A stretch of DNA of 64,000 nucleotides from assembly GCA_902767775.1 (NCBI GenBank), contig CACXIP010000004.1:62001-126000 (forward strand), written 5' to 3'. The number at the start of each line of letters is the position of its first letter. Positions within the stretch are counted from its first letter, which is position 1. The notes under the pieces are model-generated. The model did no database searches and had not been told where the DNA came from. It saw only the letters and a list, made by a program, of their open reading frames with translations. This DNA is from an uncultured Prevotellaceae bacterium. Its GTDB lineage: Bacteria; Bacteroidota; Bacteroidia; Bacteroidales; Bacteroidaceae. The translations under genes were made by a program, and so were the position numbers. Positions 24,983-33,132 of the stretch are shown here, piece after piece.

Positions 24983-25915
24983 ATGCGGAAGTTCATTTTC
25001 AGGGTACTGCTTTTTTTGGCAATAATGTTTGTTGTTGACAGACTCGTAGACATCTCTATGAATTATCTCGCTTCTCATCCCAAGGGAGGGATGACTCAAC
25101 GTCGCAATTATATCACTGACATTTGCAAGGAGGATGTTTTGATTTTTGGGTCTTCGCGGGCACATTATCATTACAATCCTCGGATTGTGACGGATTCTCT
25201 TGGAATGACTTGTTTCAACTGTGGAGAGAATGCCATGGGTATCGTGCATTTTTATGCATGGTGGAAACTTATCAGCCAACGTTACCATCCTCAATTGCTT
25301 ATCTATGAAGTGACACCGGAAATGGATATTCGCAAAGGAGACAATTATGAATACCTTTGGAGGTTGAGGAACCACTATGAGAATGAGGATGTTCGTGCAG
25401 TTTTTGAAAAAGTCGAACCCAAGGAGAAGTGGAAGATGGTAAGCCGTATGTATCGCTACAATTCTACTTTCACAGAGATAGCCGCCGACATCATTCACCC
25501 TATGAAAGAGCAAGGTTCAAACGGGTTTGTGGCTGTCAACAGAACAGTAAAACCTAAGTATGCCATCAAGCATCCTAAATACGACGGGAAAAAGATTATT
25601 CCCGATACATTGAAGATGGGCTTTTTTGAAAAAATGATCAAGGAGATGGGGCCGACCCAATTGATTCTCGTGGCATCTCCTTATTTGACGGGAATCAATA
25701 GGACTGCTTTTGACCCAATTAGAGAAATGAGCCAGAAGTATGGAGTACCATTTTTAGATTATTCCAATGATTCCACCTATCTTAGGAAAACGGAATATTT
25801 TTATGATTCTAACCATCTAAATGCTACTGGTGCAGAAATTTTTACCCGTAACTTAGTTGGGGAAATAAGAAAAATCATGGATAGTAGGCAAGCGGCACCA
25901 CACGACAAACAATAG
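24983..25915 (+). CDS. SGNH-type acyl esterase/transferase, partner of MBOAT (module C)
   Basis: A 310-residue protein with an N-terminal anchor (about residues 4-22), the nucleophile block VLIFGSSRAHYHYN and the C-terminal Asp/His block YFYDSNHLNATGA. It is last in the five-gene cassette, 5 nt after the MBOAT stop. By analogy with DltD it would transfer the acyl group made by the cassette onto an exported glycan in the periplasm. It is more like the SGNH proteins of modules A and B than that of D, matching the relationships of their MBOAT partners. Confidence 0.82.
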   Translation: MRKFIFRVLLFLAIMFVVDRLVDISMNYLASHPKGGMTQRRNYITDICKEDVLIFGSSRAHYHYNPRIVTDSLGMTCFNCGENAMGIVHFYAWWKLISQRYHPQLLIYEVTPEMDIRKGDNYEYLWRLRNHYENEDVRAVFEKVEPKEKWKMVSRMYRYNSTFTEIAADIIHPMKEQGSNGFVAVNRTVKPKYAIKHPKYDGKKIIPDTLKMGFFEKMIKEMGPTQLILVASPYLTGINRTAFDPIREMSQKYGVPFLDYSNDSTYLRKTEYFYDSNHLNATGAEIFTRNLVGEIRKIMDSRQAAPHDKQ

Positions 25916-25964
25916 CACAGAGTGCCTGTTAAGTAGGTTAAAAACCAAAAAAAACGTAAATTGT

Positions 25965-25995
25965 TTTGCTGTTTCTTTGATTTGCAGTAAATTTG
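25965..25995 (+). promoter_or_regulatory. Promoter of rsmI, very close to start codon
   Basis: TTTG at 25965-25968 and TAAATTTG at 25988-25995 are 19 nt apart, an exact match. The ATG at 26004 is only 9 nt beyond, implying an almost leaderless mRNA if transcription begins at the usual distance. Confidence 0.65.
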
Positions 25996-26003
25996 TACCG
26001 ATT

Positions 26004-26717
26004 ATGGGCATATTGTACATTGTTCCGACACCTGTGGGCAACCTGGAGGACATTACGCTAAGGGCGCTCAGAATCCTTAAGGAGGCAGACCTCATCCTGG
26101 CTGAGGACACCCGCACCACTGGGGTGTTGCTTAAGCATTACGATATCCACAACCATTTGATGTCTCACCATAAATTCAATGAGCATGGCACCTCAGCACA
26201 GGTGGTTGAGAGGCTCAAGGCAGGACAGACGGTGGCTCTTGTGAGTGATGCCGGCACCCCAGGCATCAGTGACCCTGGCTTCTTCCTTGTACGAGAGGCC
26301 GTAGCTGCAGGCGTAGAGGTGCAATGTCTGCCGGGAGCGACAGCCTTTGTGCCTGCGCTCGTTGATTCCGCACTTCCCGACGACCGGTTCTGCTTTGAGG
26401 GCTTCCTCCCCCAGAAAAAAGGAAGGCAGACACGTCTGGCAGCACTGGCAGACGAAATGCGCACCATGGTCTTCTATGAGTCTCCTTACCGATTGGTGAA
26501 AACCTTGCAGCAGTTGGCTGAGGTAATGGGGATGGAGCGTAGGGCTTGTGTGGTGCGCGAAATTTCCAAAGTGCACGAGGAGAGCGTCCGTGGCACATTG
26601 CAAGAACTTGTCGGGCATTTCACAGAGCAGCCTCCACGGGGTGAGATAGTTATTGTCGTGGCAGGATGTGTTGAGAAGACGAGAGAAAAGAATGAAAATC
26701 AATCCAATAAAGAATAG
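26004..26717 (+). CDS. rsmI: 16S rRNA (cytidine-2'-O)-methyltransferase RsmI
   Basis: A 237-residue SAM-dependent methyltransferase that 2'-O-methylates C1402 of 16S rRNA. Family signatures are the start LYIVPTPVGNLEDITLRAL, LILAEDTRTTGVLLKHY, ALVSDAGTPGISDPGFFLVR and GATAFVPALVDSALPDDRFCFEGFLP (in part). The start chosen matches the usual RsmI N-terminus, 27 nt inside the longest reading frame. A strong promoter lies just upstream. It is 6 nt before a lipoprotein gene. Confidence 0.95.
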   Translation: MGILYIVPTPVGNLEDITLRALRILKEADLILAEDTRTTGVLLKHYDIHNHLMSHHKFNEHGTSAQVVERLKAGQTVALVSDAGTPGISDPGFFLVREAVAAGVEVQCLPGATAFVPALVDSALPDDRFCFEGFLPQKKGRQTRLAALADEMRTMVFYESPYRLVKTLQQLAEVMGMERRACVVREISKVHEESVRGTLQELVGHFTEQPPRGEIVIVVAGCVEKTREKNENQSNKE

Positions 26718-26723
26718 TATAGC

Positions 26724-27581
26724 ATGAGAAAAGTTTTATTTTTCGCTATTTGTCTGCTGGCACTTGCCAGTTGCAAAGAGGAGCCAAAAGCTCCTGTGGT
26801 GGATATTGTTGACACCTCTGTTGCCGACTCTCTGCAGAGAATCATCGATCAGCGCGACAATGAGATTTCAGAGTTGATGGCCACATTCAACCAAATCGAG
26901 GAGGGATTCCGGGCCATCAATGAGGCCGAGCAGCGTGTCACCCTTGCCAAGAGTGGCGAAGGTTCTGACAAGGTTTCAAAAATCAAGGAAGACATCCTTT
27001 TTATCCAGAAACGTATGGATAGCAACAGAAAACTCATTGACCAACTGCGCCAGCAACTGAGCGAGAGCAGCATTAAAGGTGATGAATTCAAGAAAACCAT
27101 CGAAATGATGGTCAGCCAATTGGAGGCTAAGGACCAGCAATTGGCAGAACTTCGTCTGATGCTTGATGCCAAGGATGTAAGGATTACCGAGATGGATGAG
27201 GCCATCAATGTGCTCAACAATGATGTGGCAGACCTGAAGAATGAGAGTTCGCAGAAGTCTCAGACCATCAGTGAACAGGACAAGCAACTCCATGTGGCAT
27301 ACTATGTGTTTGGAACGAAGAGTGAGCTTAAGGAGCAGAAAATTCTCGACAAGGATGGAAATGTGATGCGCGGAGCCTACAACAAGAATTATTTGACCAA
27401 GATAGATACCCGCAACCAGAAGGTAATCAAACTTTACTCCAAATATGCCAAACTGCTCACCGACCATCCTACTTCATCATATAAGTTGGAGATGGATGCC
27501 TCCAAGCAGTATACCCTGCACATCACCAATGAAGACCAGTTCTGGCATACCTCCAAGGTGCTTGTTATCATGGTAAAATAA
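26724..27581 (+). CDS. Coiled-coil lipoprotein of unknown function
   Basis: A 285-residue predicted lipoprotein: hydrophobic signal then lipobox LASC with Cys17, followed by K-E-E, which resembles the acidic surface-export signal of Bacteroidota lipoproteins. Residues about 35-195 are highly charged with heptad-like Leu/Ile spacing (for example LIDQLRQQLSES, LEAKDQQLAELRLMLDAKD) and should form long coiled coils. A C-terminal domain of about 90 residues begins HVAYYVFGTKSELKEQKIL and may be globular. I do not recognise a function. It probably shares a transcript with rsmI. Confidence 0.75.
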   Translation: MRKVLFFAICLLALASCKEEPKAPVVDIVDTSVADSLQRIIDQRDNEISELMATFNQIEEGFRAINEAEQRVTLAKSGEGSDKVSKIKEDILFIQKRMDSNRKLIDQLRQQLSESSIKGDEFKKTIEMMVSQLEAKDQQLAELRLMLDAKDVRITEMDEAINVLNNDVADLKNESSQKSQTISEQDKQLHVAYYVFGTKSELKEQKILDKDGNVMRGAYNKNYLTKIDTRNQKVIKLYSKYAKLLTDHPTSSYKLEMDASKQYTLHITNEDQFWHTSKVLVIMVK

Positions 27582-27612
27582 AACTGACACAAATCATTCA
27601 ATAATAATCATT

Positions 27613-29079
27613 ATGAATACCCAAAATCAAGGTAGCAAAACCTATCTGTTCTCCATCGTGCTCGTGGCAGTGCTCGGTGGTCTGCTCTTCGGCTACGACA
27701 CAGCTGTCATCTCGGGCGCGGAGAAAGGCCTTCAGGCTTTCTTCAAGGATGCGCAGGATTTTCAGTACACTGATGGTTGGCATGGCTTTACATCAGCCTC
27801 TGCCCTCATCGGATGCATCATTGGCTCTGCCCTCTCAGGATTGCTGGCTACCAATCTCGGACGTAAGAAGTCTCTGATTATCGCCGGCTTGCTGTTTTTC
27901 ATCTCCGCCCTTGGATCCATGGACCCAGAGTTCATGTTCTTTGAGCATGGCAAGGCTACTTATTCTCTGCTCATCATGTTCAATATCTACCGTGTTATCG
28001 GTGGTATCGGTGTGGGATTGGCATCAGCCATCTGCCCGATGTATATCGGCGAGGTGGCACCGTCCAACATCCGAGGAATGCTCGTCAGTTGGAACCAGTT
28101 TGCCATCATCTTCGGTCAGCTGGTGGTCTATTTCGTCAACTTCTTCATCTTGGGCGACCATATCCAGCCGCTCGTAGAGGAGATGGGCAAGGGACTGGCA
28201 GCAATCAATCCCGCCGCACAATGGACGGTCACAACGGGATGGCGTTATATGTTCGGATCTGAGGCAGTGCCGGCAGGACTCTTCGCTCTGCTCATCTGTT
28301 TCGTTCCTGAAACACCGCGCTATCTGGTGTCGATAGGTCAGGACCAAAAAGCACTCAATGTCCTTGAGAAAATCAACGGTTCGTCGAAGGCTGCTCAGAT
28401 TCTTCAGGACATTAAGGATACCTTGACAGTGAAGACAGAGAAACTCATGACCTATGGTGCTCTCTGCATCTTCGTGGGCATCATGCTCAGTGTGTTCCAG
28501 CAGGCTGTGGGCATCAATGCCGTGCTCTACTATGCTCCGCGTATCTTCGGTGACATGGGTATGGAGAATCCCATGGTGGTCACCGTGTTTATGGGTGTCA
28601 TCAACATCCTCTTCACACTTGTTGCCATCTTCACTGTGGAGAAGTGGGGACGCAAGCCACTCCTTATTTACGGTTCACTTGGCATGGCAATCGGTGCCTT
28701 CGGTGTAGCCCTGACTTTCGGCCACGCAGGTCTGGAGATGGTCACCGCCATTTCCATCATGGTCTATTCTGCCTCGTTCATGTTCTCATGGGGCCCCATC
28801 TGCTGGGTGCTCATCGCCGAGATTTTCCCCAACACCATCCGTGGCGCTGCTGTCGCTATCGCAGTGGCATTCCAGTGGATTTTCAACTTCATCGTCAGTT
28901 CTACGTTCGTACCCATGTTCAACATGCACCTCACCGAGGGCGATGATTTCGGACATTGGTTCACCTACGGACTCTATGGCATCATCTGTGTCATTGCTGC
29001 TATCTTCGTATGGCGACTTGTGCCTGAGACCAAAGGCAAGACGCTTGAGGATATGAGCCGGCTTTGGAAGAAAAATTAA
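27613..29079 (+). CDS. Sugar:H+ symporter, MFS sugar porter family (XylE-like)
   Basis: A 488-residue, 12-helix transporter of the MFS sugar porter family. Signature motifs are GGLLFGYDTAVISGAEKG in helix 1, LGRKKSL after helix 2, a helix-5 region with FGQLVVYFVN, PETPRYLVSIGQ at mid-loop, QQAVGINAVLYYAPRIF in helix 7, KWGRKPLL, and PETKGKTLEDM near the C-terminus. It should import a monosaccharide such as xylose, arabinose, glucose or galactose with a proton; the specificity cannot be read. It is followed by a strong terminator. Start at MNTQNQGS precedes the first helix directly. Confidence 0.92.
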   Translation: MNTQNQGSKTYLFSIVLVAVLGGLLFGYDTAVISGAEKGLQAFFKDAQDFQYTDGWHGFTSASALIGCIIGSALSGLLATNLGRKKSLIIAGLLFFISALGSMDPEFMFFEHGKATYSLLIMFNIYRVIGGIGVGLASAICPMYIGEVAPSNIRGMLVSWNQFAIIFGQLVVYFVNFFILGDHIQPLVEEMGKGLAAINPAAQWTVTTGWRYMFGSEAVPAGLFALLICFVPETPRYLVSIGQDQKALNVLEKINGSSKAAQILQDIKDTLTVKTEKLMTYGALCIFVGIMLSVFQQAVGINAVLYYAPRIFGDMGMENPMVVTVFMGVINILFTLVAIFTVEKWGRKPLLIYGSLGMAIGAFGVALTFGHAGLEMVTAISIMVYSASFMFSWGPICWVLIAEIFPNTIRGAAVAIAVAFQWIFNFIVSSTFVPMFNMHLTEGDDFGHWFTYGLYGIICVIAAIFVWRLVPETKGKTLEDMSRLWKKN

Positions 29080-29115
29080 TTCACGAGGCAACAACATACG
29101 CCAGAGATTATTCAC

Positions 29116-29170
29116 CTGCCTCATCCAAGTGCTGCAAAGCCACTTTTGGATGAGGCAGATTTTCAATTTT
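29116..29170 (+). terminator. Strong intrinsic terminator after sugar symporter
   Basis: A 13-bp perfect stem CTGCCTCATCCAA (29116-29128) / TTGGATGAGGCAG (29146-29158), extended by an inner AGTG/CACT pairing, is followed by ATTTTCAATTTT. Confidence 0.8.
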
Positions 29171-29188
29171 ATGTGAATTTGCAATCTA

Positions 29189-30160
29189 ATGTCAAATTGT
29201 GATATGACAGACAGTGGAATATTGAGATTGATTGACGGGGAGAAGCATTTTTCTTTTGAGGTGCTGCCTCCCCTGAAAGGAAACGGCACTGATGCCCTCT
29301 TCCGCACCATTGAAAAATTGCAGGAGTTTGGACCATCCTACATCAACATCACGACCCACCACAGTGAGTATGTGTATACGGAGCTGCCTAACGGATTGTT
29401 GGAGCGCCACCGTGTGCGCCGTCGTCCGGGCACCATTGCCATTGCCGCTGCCATCAAACAGCGTTTTGGCATCCCCGTTATCCCTCATGTTATCTGTAGC
29501 GGAACCACCATAGAGAATATCGAGTATGAGTTGCTCGACCTGCAGTTCCTGGGTATCTCCAACCTATTGTTGCTGCGTGGCGACAAGGCTGCCGATGACA
29601 AAATCTTCACTCCCACTCCGGGTGGACATGCGCATACAACAGACCTCATCGCACAAGTCAATCGTTTCAACGAGGGCTTCTTTGCTGATGGGACACCCAT
29701 CAAGAATCCGGGTAGTACCTTCTTCTTTGGGGTAGCATGCTATCCTGAGAAACATGAGGAGGCGCCCAACATGGAGCAGGACATGGCGCACCTGAAAACC
29801 AAACAGGACATGGGAGCTCAGTATGCGGTCACACAGATGTTCTTTGACAACCAGAAATATTACGACTTCGTGGCGCGCGCGCGGCAGATGGGTATTACCA
29901 TCCCCATCATTCCTGGCATCAAACCCATCGCCAAGAAGACGCAACTTACTATGGTGCCCAAGACTTTTCATTGCGACTTGCCTGACGCGTTGGCCACAGA
30001 GATGATCAAATGCAAGGATGATGATCAGGTGCGCCAATTGGGCATCGAATGGACAACCCAACAATGTCGCGACCTCTATGCCCACGGTGTTAGGACCATC
30101 CATTTCTACACCGTCTCGGCTGTAGACTCCGTGCGAGAGGTGGCATCGAGACTGATGTAG
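29189..30160 (+). CDS. metF: Methylenetetrahydrofolate reductase
   Basis: A 323-residue FAD-dependent reductase converting 5,10-methylene-THF to 5-methyl-THF for methionine synthesis. Recognisable stretches are HFSFEVLPPLKG, NITTHHSEYVY, PVIPHVICSG, LLLLRGDK, FFFGVACYPEKHEEAPN, QYAVTQMFFDN and IPIIPGIKPI. The length is normal for the bacterial enzyme without a regulatory domain. A second possible ATG lies 15 nt inside (MTDSGI). It stands alone between two terminator/promoter boundaries. Confidence 0.95.
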   Translation: MSNCDMTDSGILRLIDGEKHFSFEVLPPLKGNGTDALFRTIEKLQEFGPSYINITTHHSEYVYTELPNGLLERHRVRRRPGTIAIAAAIKQRFGIPVIPHVICSGTTIENIEYELLDLQFLGISNLLLLRGDKAADDKIFTPTPGGHAHTTDLIAQVNRFNEGFFADGTPIKNPGSTFFFGVACYPEKHEEAPNMEQDMAHLKTKQDMGAQYAVTQMFFDNQKYYDFVARARQMGITIPIIPGIKPIAKKTQLTMVPKTFHCDLPDALATEMIKCKDDDQVRQLGIEWTTQQCRDLYAHGVRTIHFYTVSAVDSVREVASRLM

Positions 30161-30195
30161 TTTTGATCCTGTCCAACAAAAAATATCCGTGACCA

Positions 30196-30226
30196 TCTGC
30201 TAATTCAAACTTTTTTAGTACTTTTG
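30196..30226 (+). promoter_or_regulatory. Promoter of holB-ricT-gldH
   Basis: TCTG at 30196-30199 and TACTTTTG at 30219-30226, 19 nt apart; one mismatch at -33. It ends 28 nt before the holB ATG. Confidence 0.55.
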
Positions 30227-30254
30227 CGATTCAATCAGGACAATATCCGCAAAG

Positions 30255-31397
30255 ATGAAATTTGAGGAGGTAATCGGACAGGAAGAGGCCAAGCAGAGGC
30301 TTATCACGTTGGTGGAGGAAGAGCGTGTGCCACATGCCATGCTGTTCACCGGACCTATGGGTTGCGGGAAGATGGCGTTGGCAATGGCTTTCGCCTCATA
30401 TCTGTTGTGCGCCAATAAGCACGATGGTGATAGTTGCGGTGCTTGTCCACAGTGTGCCATGCTGCGCAAGTGGGCGCATCCCGACCTCCATTTCACTTTC
30501 CCTGTCATCAAGCCCAAAAACTCCTCCGCCGACTACAAGCCCATCAGCGATGACTATATTAAGGAGTGGCGTGAACTGCTTGCCGACGGTCCCTATTTCA
30601 CCATTGAGCAATGGCTCGACGTGATGCGTACAGAGTCACAGCAAGCCATCATGACGGTCAGGGAGGCGGATGAGCTGACCCATAAGCTCTCGCTCAGGTC
30701 GAGCCAGGGAGGATATAAAGTGGCTATCATCTGGTTGGCAGAGCGAATGAATGAGGCTACCGCCAATAAACTGCTAAAACTCATCGAGGAACCTCCCTCG
30801 CAGACAGTGTTCCTGCTGGTGAGCGAGAACCCCGCCGCCCTCCTTGAGACAATCAGAAGCCGCACCCAATTGTTTGTCATGCAGCGCATCGAGACGGAAA
30901 AAATAGAGGAGGCTCTGATTCAGAAAAGAGGCGTCGACGCAGAAGCGGCACGCCGCATCGCCAGAATAGCGGAAGGCAATTGGCTCAGAGCACTCGACGC
31001 TATCGATGCCGACAGCGAGAACAAGGATTTTCTGGAGGACTTCAAGATGATGACCCGTATGTCGTTCACCAGAAAAGTCGATGGCATGGCGCAGTGGACT
31101 ACCAATGTGACGAAATACGGACGTGAGAAGCAGCGCAGGATGCTGACCTATTTCCTGAGAATGGTCAGGGAGAGTTTTATGTACAATTTCCACATACCCG
31201 AACTCTCCTATATGACAGCGGATGAGGAGAATTTTGTCAGTCGCTTCGCCCCATACGTGAATGAGGCAAATGTTGTCGAACTGTCGGAACTTATCTCCAA
31301 GGCCATCACCGACATCGGGAGAAACGCGAACGCCAGGATGGTGTTCTTCGATGTCGCACTGCAAGCCACTGTCTTGTTGAGAAAACAACCACAATAA
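30255..31397 (+). CDS. holB: DNA polymerase III subunit delta' (clamp loader)
   Basis: A 380-residue AAA+ protein of the clamp-loader delta'/DnaX family. It starts MKFEEVIGQEEAKQRL, then shows FTGPMGCGKMALAMAFASYL as its P-loop region, a zinc-binding cluster in SCGACPQCAML, and the later IIWLAERMNEATANKLLKLI followed by EEPPSQTVFLLVSE. The missing arginine-finger role and family position fit delta', which helps load the sliding clamp. It is first in holB-ricT-gldH, a combination usual in Bacteroidota. Confidence 0.88.
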   Translation: MKFEEVIGQEEAKQRLITLVEEERVPHAMLFTGPMGCGKMALAMAFASYLLCANKHDGDSCGACPQCAMLRKWAHPDLHFTFPVIKPKNSSADYKPISDDYIKEWRELLADGPYFTIEQWLDVMRTESQQAIMTVREADELTHKLSLRSSQGGYKVAIIWLAERMNEATANKLLKLIEEPPSQTVFLLVSENPAALLETIRSRTQLFVMQRIETEKIEEALIQKRGVDAEAARRIARIAEGNWLRALDAIDADSENKDFLEDFKMMTRMSFTRKVDGMAQWTTNVTKYGREKQRRMLTYFLRMVRESFMYNFHIPELSYMTADEENFVSRFAPYVNEANVVELSELISKAITDIGRNANARMVFFDVALQATVLLRKQPQ

Positions 31398-31445
31398 TCC
31401 CCGTTTATCATAAAGGGGAAATATATCAATATATATAATAATACA

Positions 31446-32621
31446 ATGGACTATAAGAATCTATCCTATAAGATAAGTACAGGCTGTGGCCGCGGTCTTT
31501 GCAGACGCGGAGTGGGCAGGCAGGATAAGCAGCTCAATACCTATGACTGGCTTGCCGACGTGCCGGGAAATGCTGAGAGCACAGACCTCGTAGAGGTGCA
31601 GTTTAAGAACACGAGAAAAGGCTATTACCATAATGTGAACAACCTCGATTTGCGTAAAGGCGACATCGTGGCGGTGGAAGCTAACCCAGGACATGACATC
31701 GGGGTGGTCACCCTCACCGGACAGTTGGTCAAGCTCCAAATCAAGAAGGCCAACCTCAAGTCTGCCGATGACATCCGCCGTATCTATAGGCTTGCCAAAC
31801 CCGTGGATTTGGACAAATACGAGGAAGCCAAGAGTAGGGAGCACGGCACCATGATCCAGAGCCGACAGATAGCCAAGGACTTAGGTCTTGATATGAAAAT
31901 CGGTGATGTGGAATATCAAGGCGACGGCAACAAGGCCATTTTTTATTATATTGCTGACGAAAGGGTTGATTTCCGGCAGCTCATCAAGGTGCTGGCGGAG
32001 ACTTTTCACGTGCGAATTGAGATGAAGCAGATTGGCGCACGTCAGGAGGCAGGACGAATCGGTGGAACAGGACCATGCGGACGTGAACTCTGCTGCGCCA
32101 CATGGATGAAGAACTTCATTAGTGTAAGCACCAATGCCGCCCGTTTCCAGGATATCTCGCTCAATCCTCAGAAACTGGCTGGTATGTGCGCCAAGCTCAA
32201 GTGTTGCCTCAACTATGAGGTGGATGACTATATGGAGGCTTCGCGCAACCTGCCGCCCAAGGATGTTGTCCTTCAGACTCAGGATGCCGACTATTTTTAT
32301 TTTAAGGCGGATATTCTTGCAGGACTTATAACCTATTCCACCGATAAGAAGATGCTTGCCAATGTGGAGACCATCACTGCAAAACGGGCAAAGGAGATAA
32401 TCGAACTCAACAAGGCTGGGGAGAAACCTGTTTCACTTCAGGAAGAGGGGTATGAGCGGGATGCCGACAAACCCAAAGACTTGTTGGATGATGACATTTC
32501 GCGCTTTGACAAGAGCAAGAAGAAAAAGAAAAAGAAGACCCCCAAAAAACAACGTCCGCCCAAAGTAACTGATGCGCGGCCTGCTCGTGAACAAAGTGCC
32601 AAAAGGCAAGACAAACAATAG
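31446..32621 (+). CDS. ricT: PSP1 domain protein, RicT/YaaT homologue
   Basis: A 391-residue protein with a central PSP1 domain: KGYYHNVNNLDLRKGDIVAVE, then VEYQGDGNKAIFYYIADERVDFRQL and the Cys-rich GPCGRELCCATWM and MCAKLKCCLNYE. The cysteines correspond to those binding Fe-S clusters in the B. subtilis RicT complex, which affects RNA maturation. The last 45 residues are a very basic, low-complexity tail (KKKKKKKTPKKQRPPK) likely to bind nucleic acid. It lies between holB and gldH. Function in Bacteroidota is not established. Confidence 0.85.
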   Translation: MDYKNLSYKISTGCGRGLCRRGVGRQDKQLNTYDWLADVPGNAESTDLVEVQFKNTRKGYYHNVNNLDLRKGDIVAVEANPGHDIGVVTLTGQLVKLQIKKANLKSADDIRRIYRLAKPVDLDKYEEAKSREHGTMIQSRQIAKDLGLDMKIGDVEYQGDGNKAIFYYIADERVDFRQLIKVLAETFHVRIEMKQIGARQEAGRIGGTGPCGRELCCATWMKNFISVSTNAARFQDISLNPQKLAGMCAKLKCCLNYEVDDYMEASRNLPPKDVVLQTQDADYFYFKADILAGLITYSTDKKMLANVETITAKRAKEIIELNKAGEKPVSLQEEGYERDADKPKDLLDDDISRFDKSKKKKKKKTPKKQRPPKVTDARPAREQSAKRQDKQ

Positions 32622-32622
32622 G

Positions 32623-33132
32623 ATGAGAAAGTCCATTTTCTGCCACATCAAACACTTGGCCGTCGCTGTCTTTGCGACGGCCATGCTTGTGGCTTGTTAT
32701 CCCAATACTTCATATTATCATTATGATGCCATCGACCTTCATGGGTGGGACAGGGCTGAGGTGCTCGAATACAATGTGCCACCGGTAACGGAAGATGGAT
32801 ATTATGTCGAGGAAATAGGGATAAGGGCAGATGCCTCTTTCCCTTATCGTTCACTTTGTTTGGTGGTGGACCAATGGATTATCCATACTGTCAAGAAAGA
32901 ACCTGGGACATTTAAAAGCGATACAGTCAGTATTGACATCTATGATCAGGAGGGGCAGTCTGTGGGGCGTGGGGTCAACCTCAGACAGTATGCATATCCG
33001 TTTAGAAGTGTCAGACTTCAGCAGGGCGACTCTATTGCCATGCGTATTCGTCACCACATGAAAAACAAGAGCATAGAAGGAGTTGCCAATGTGGGTTTGA
33101 AGGTATACTTCCAGTATGGGGAGGCTCAATAG
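32623..33132 (+). CDS. gldH: GldH family lipoprotein
   Basis: A 169-residue lipoprotein with lipobox LVAC at Cys25. Its body matches GldH, a lipoprotein needed for gliding in Flavobacterium but also kept in non-motile Bacteroidota. It overlaps nothing upstream: the ATG is 1 nt past the ricT stop, which supports this start over an in-frame start inside ricT. It converges with the gene at 33126, sharing 7 nt at their 3' ends. The role in a non-gliding organism is unknown. Confidence 0.82.
   Translation: MRKSIFCHIKHLAVAVFATAMLVACYPNTSYYHYDAIDLHGWDRAEVLEYNVPPVTEDGYYVEEIGIRADASFPYRSLCLVVDQWIIHTVKKEPGTFKSDTVSIDIYDQEGQSVGRGVNLRQYAYPFRSVRLQQGDSIAMRIRHHMKNKSIEGVANVGLKVYFQYGEAQ

Noticed and set aside
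31398-31445. Terminator between holB and ricT
   Set aside because: The CCCC/GGGG palindrome is not followed by a T-run, and gene order suggests co-transcription.
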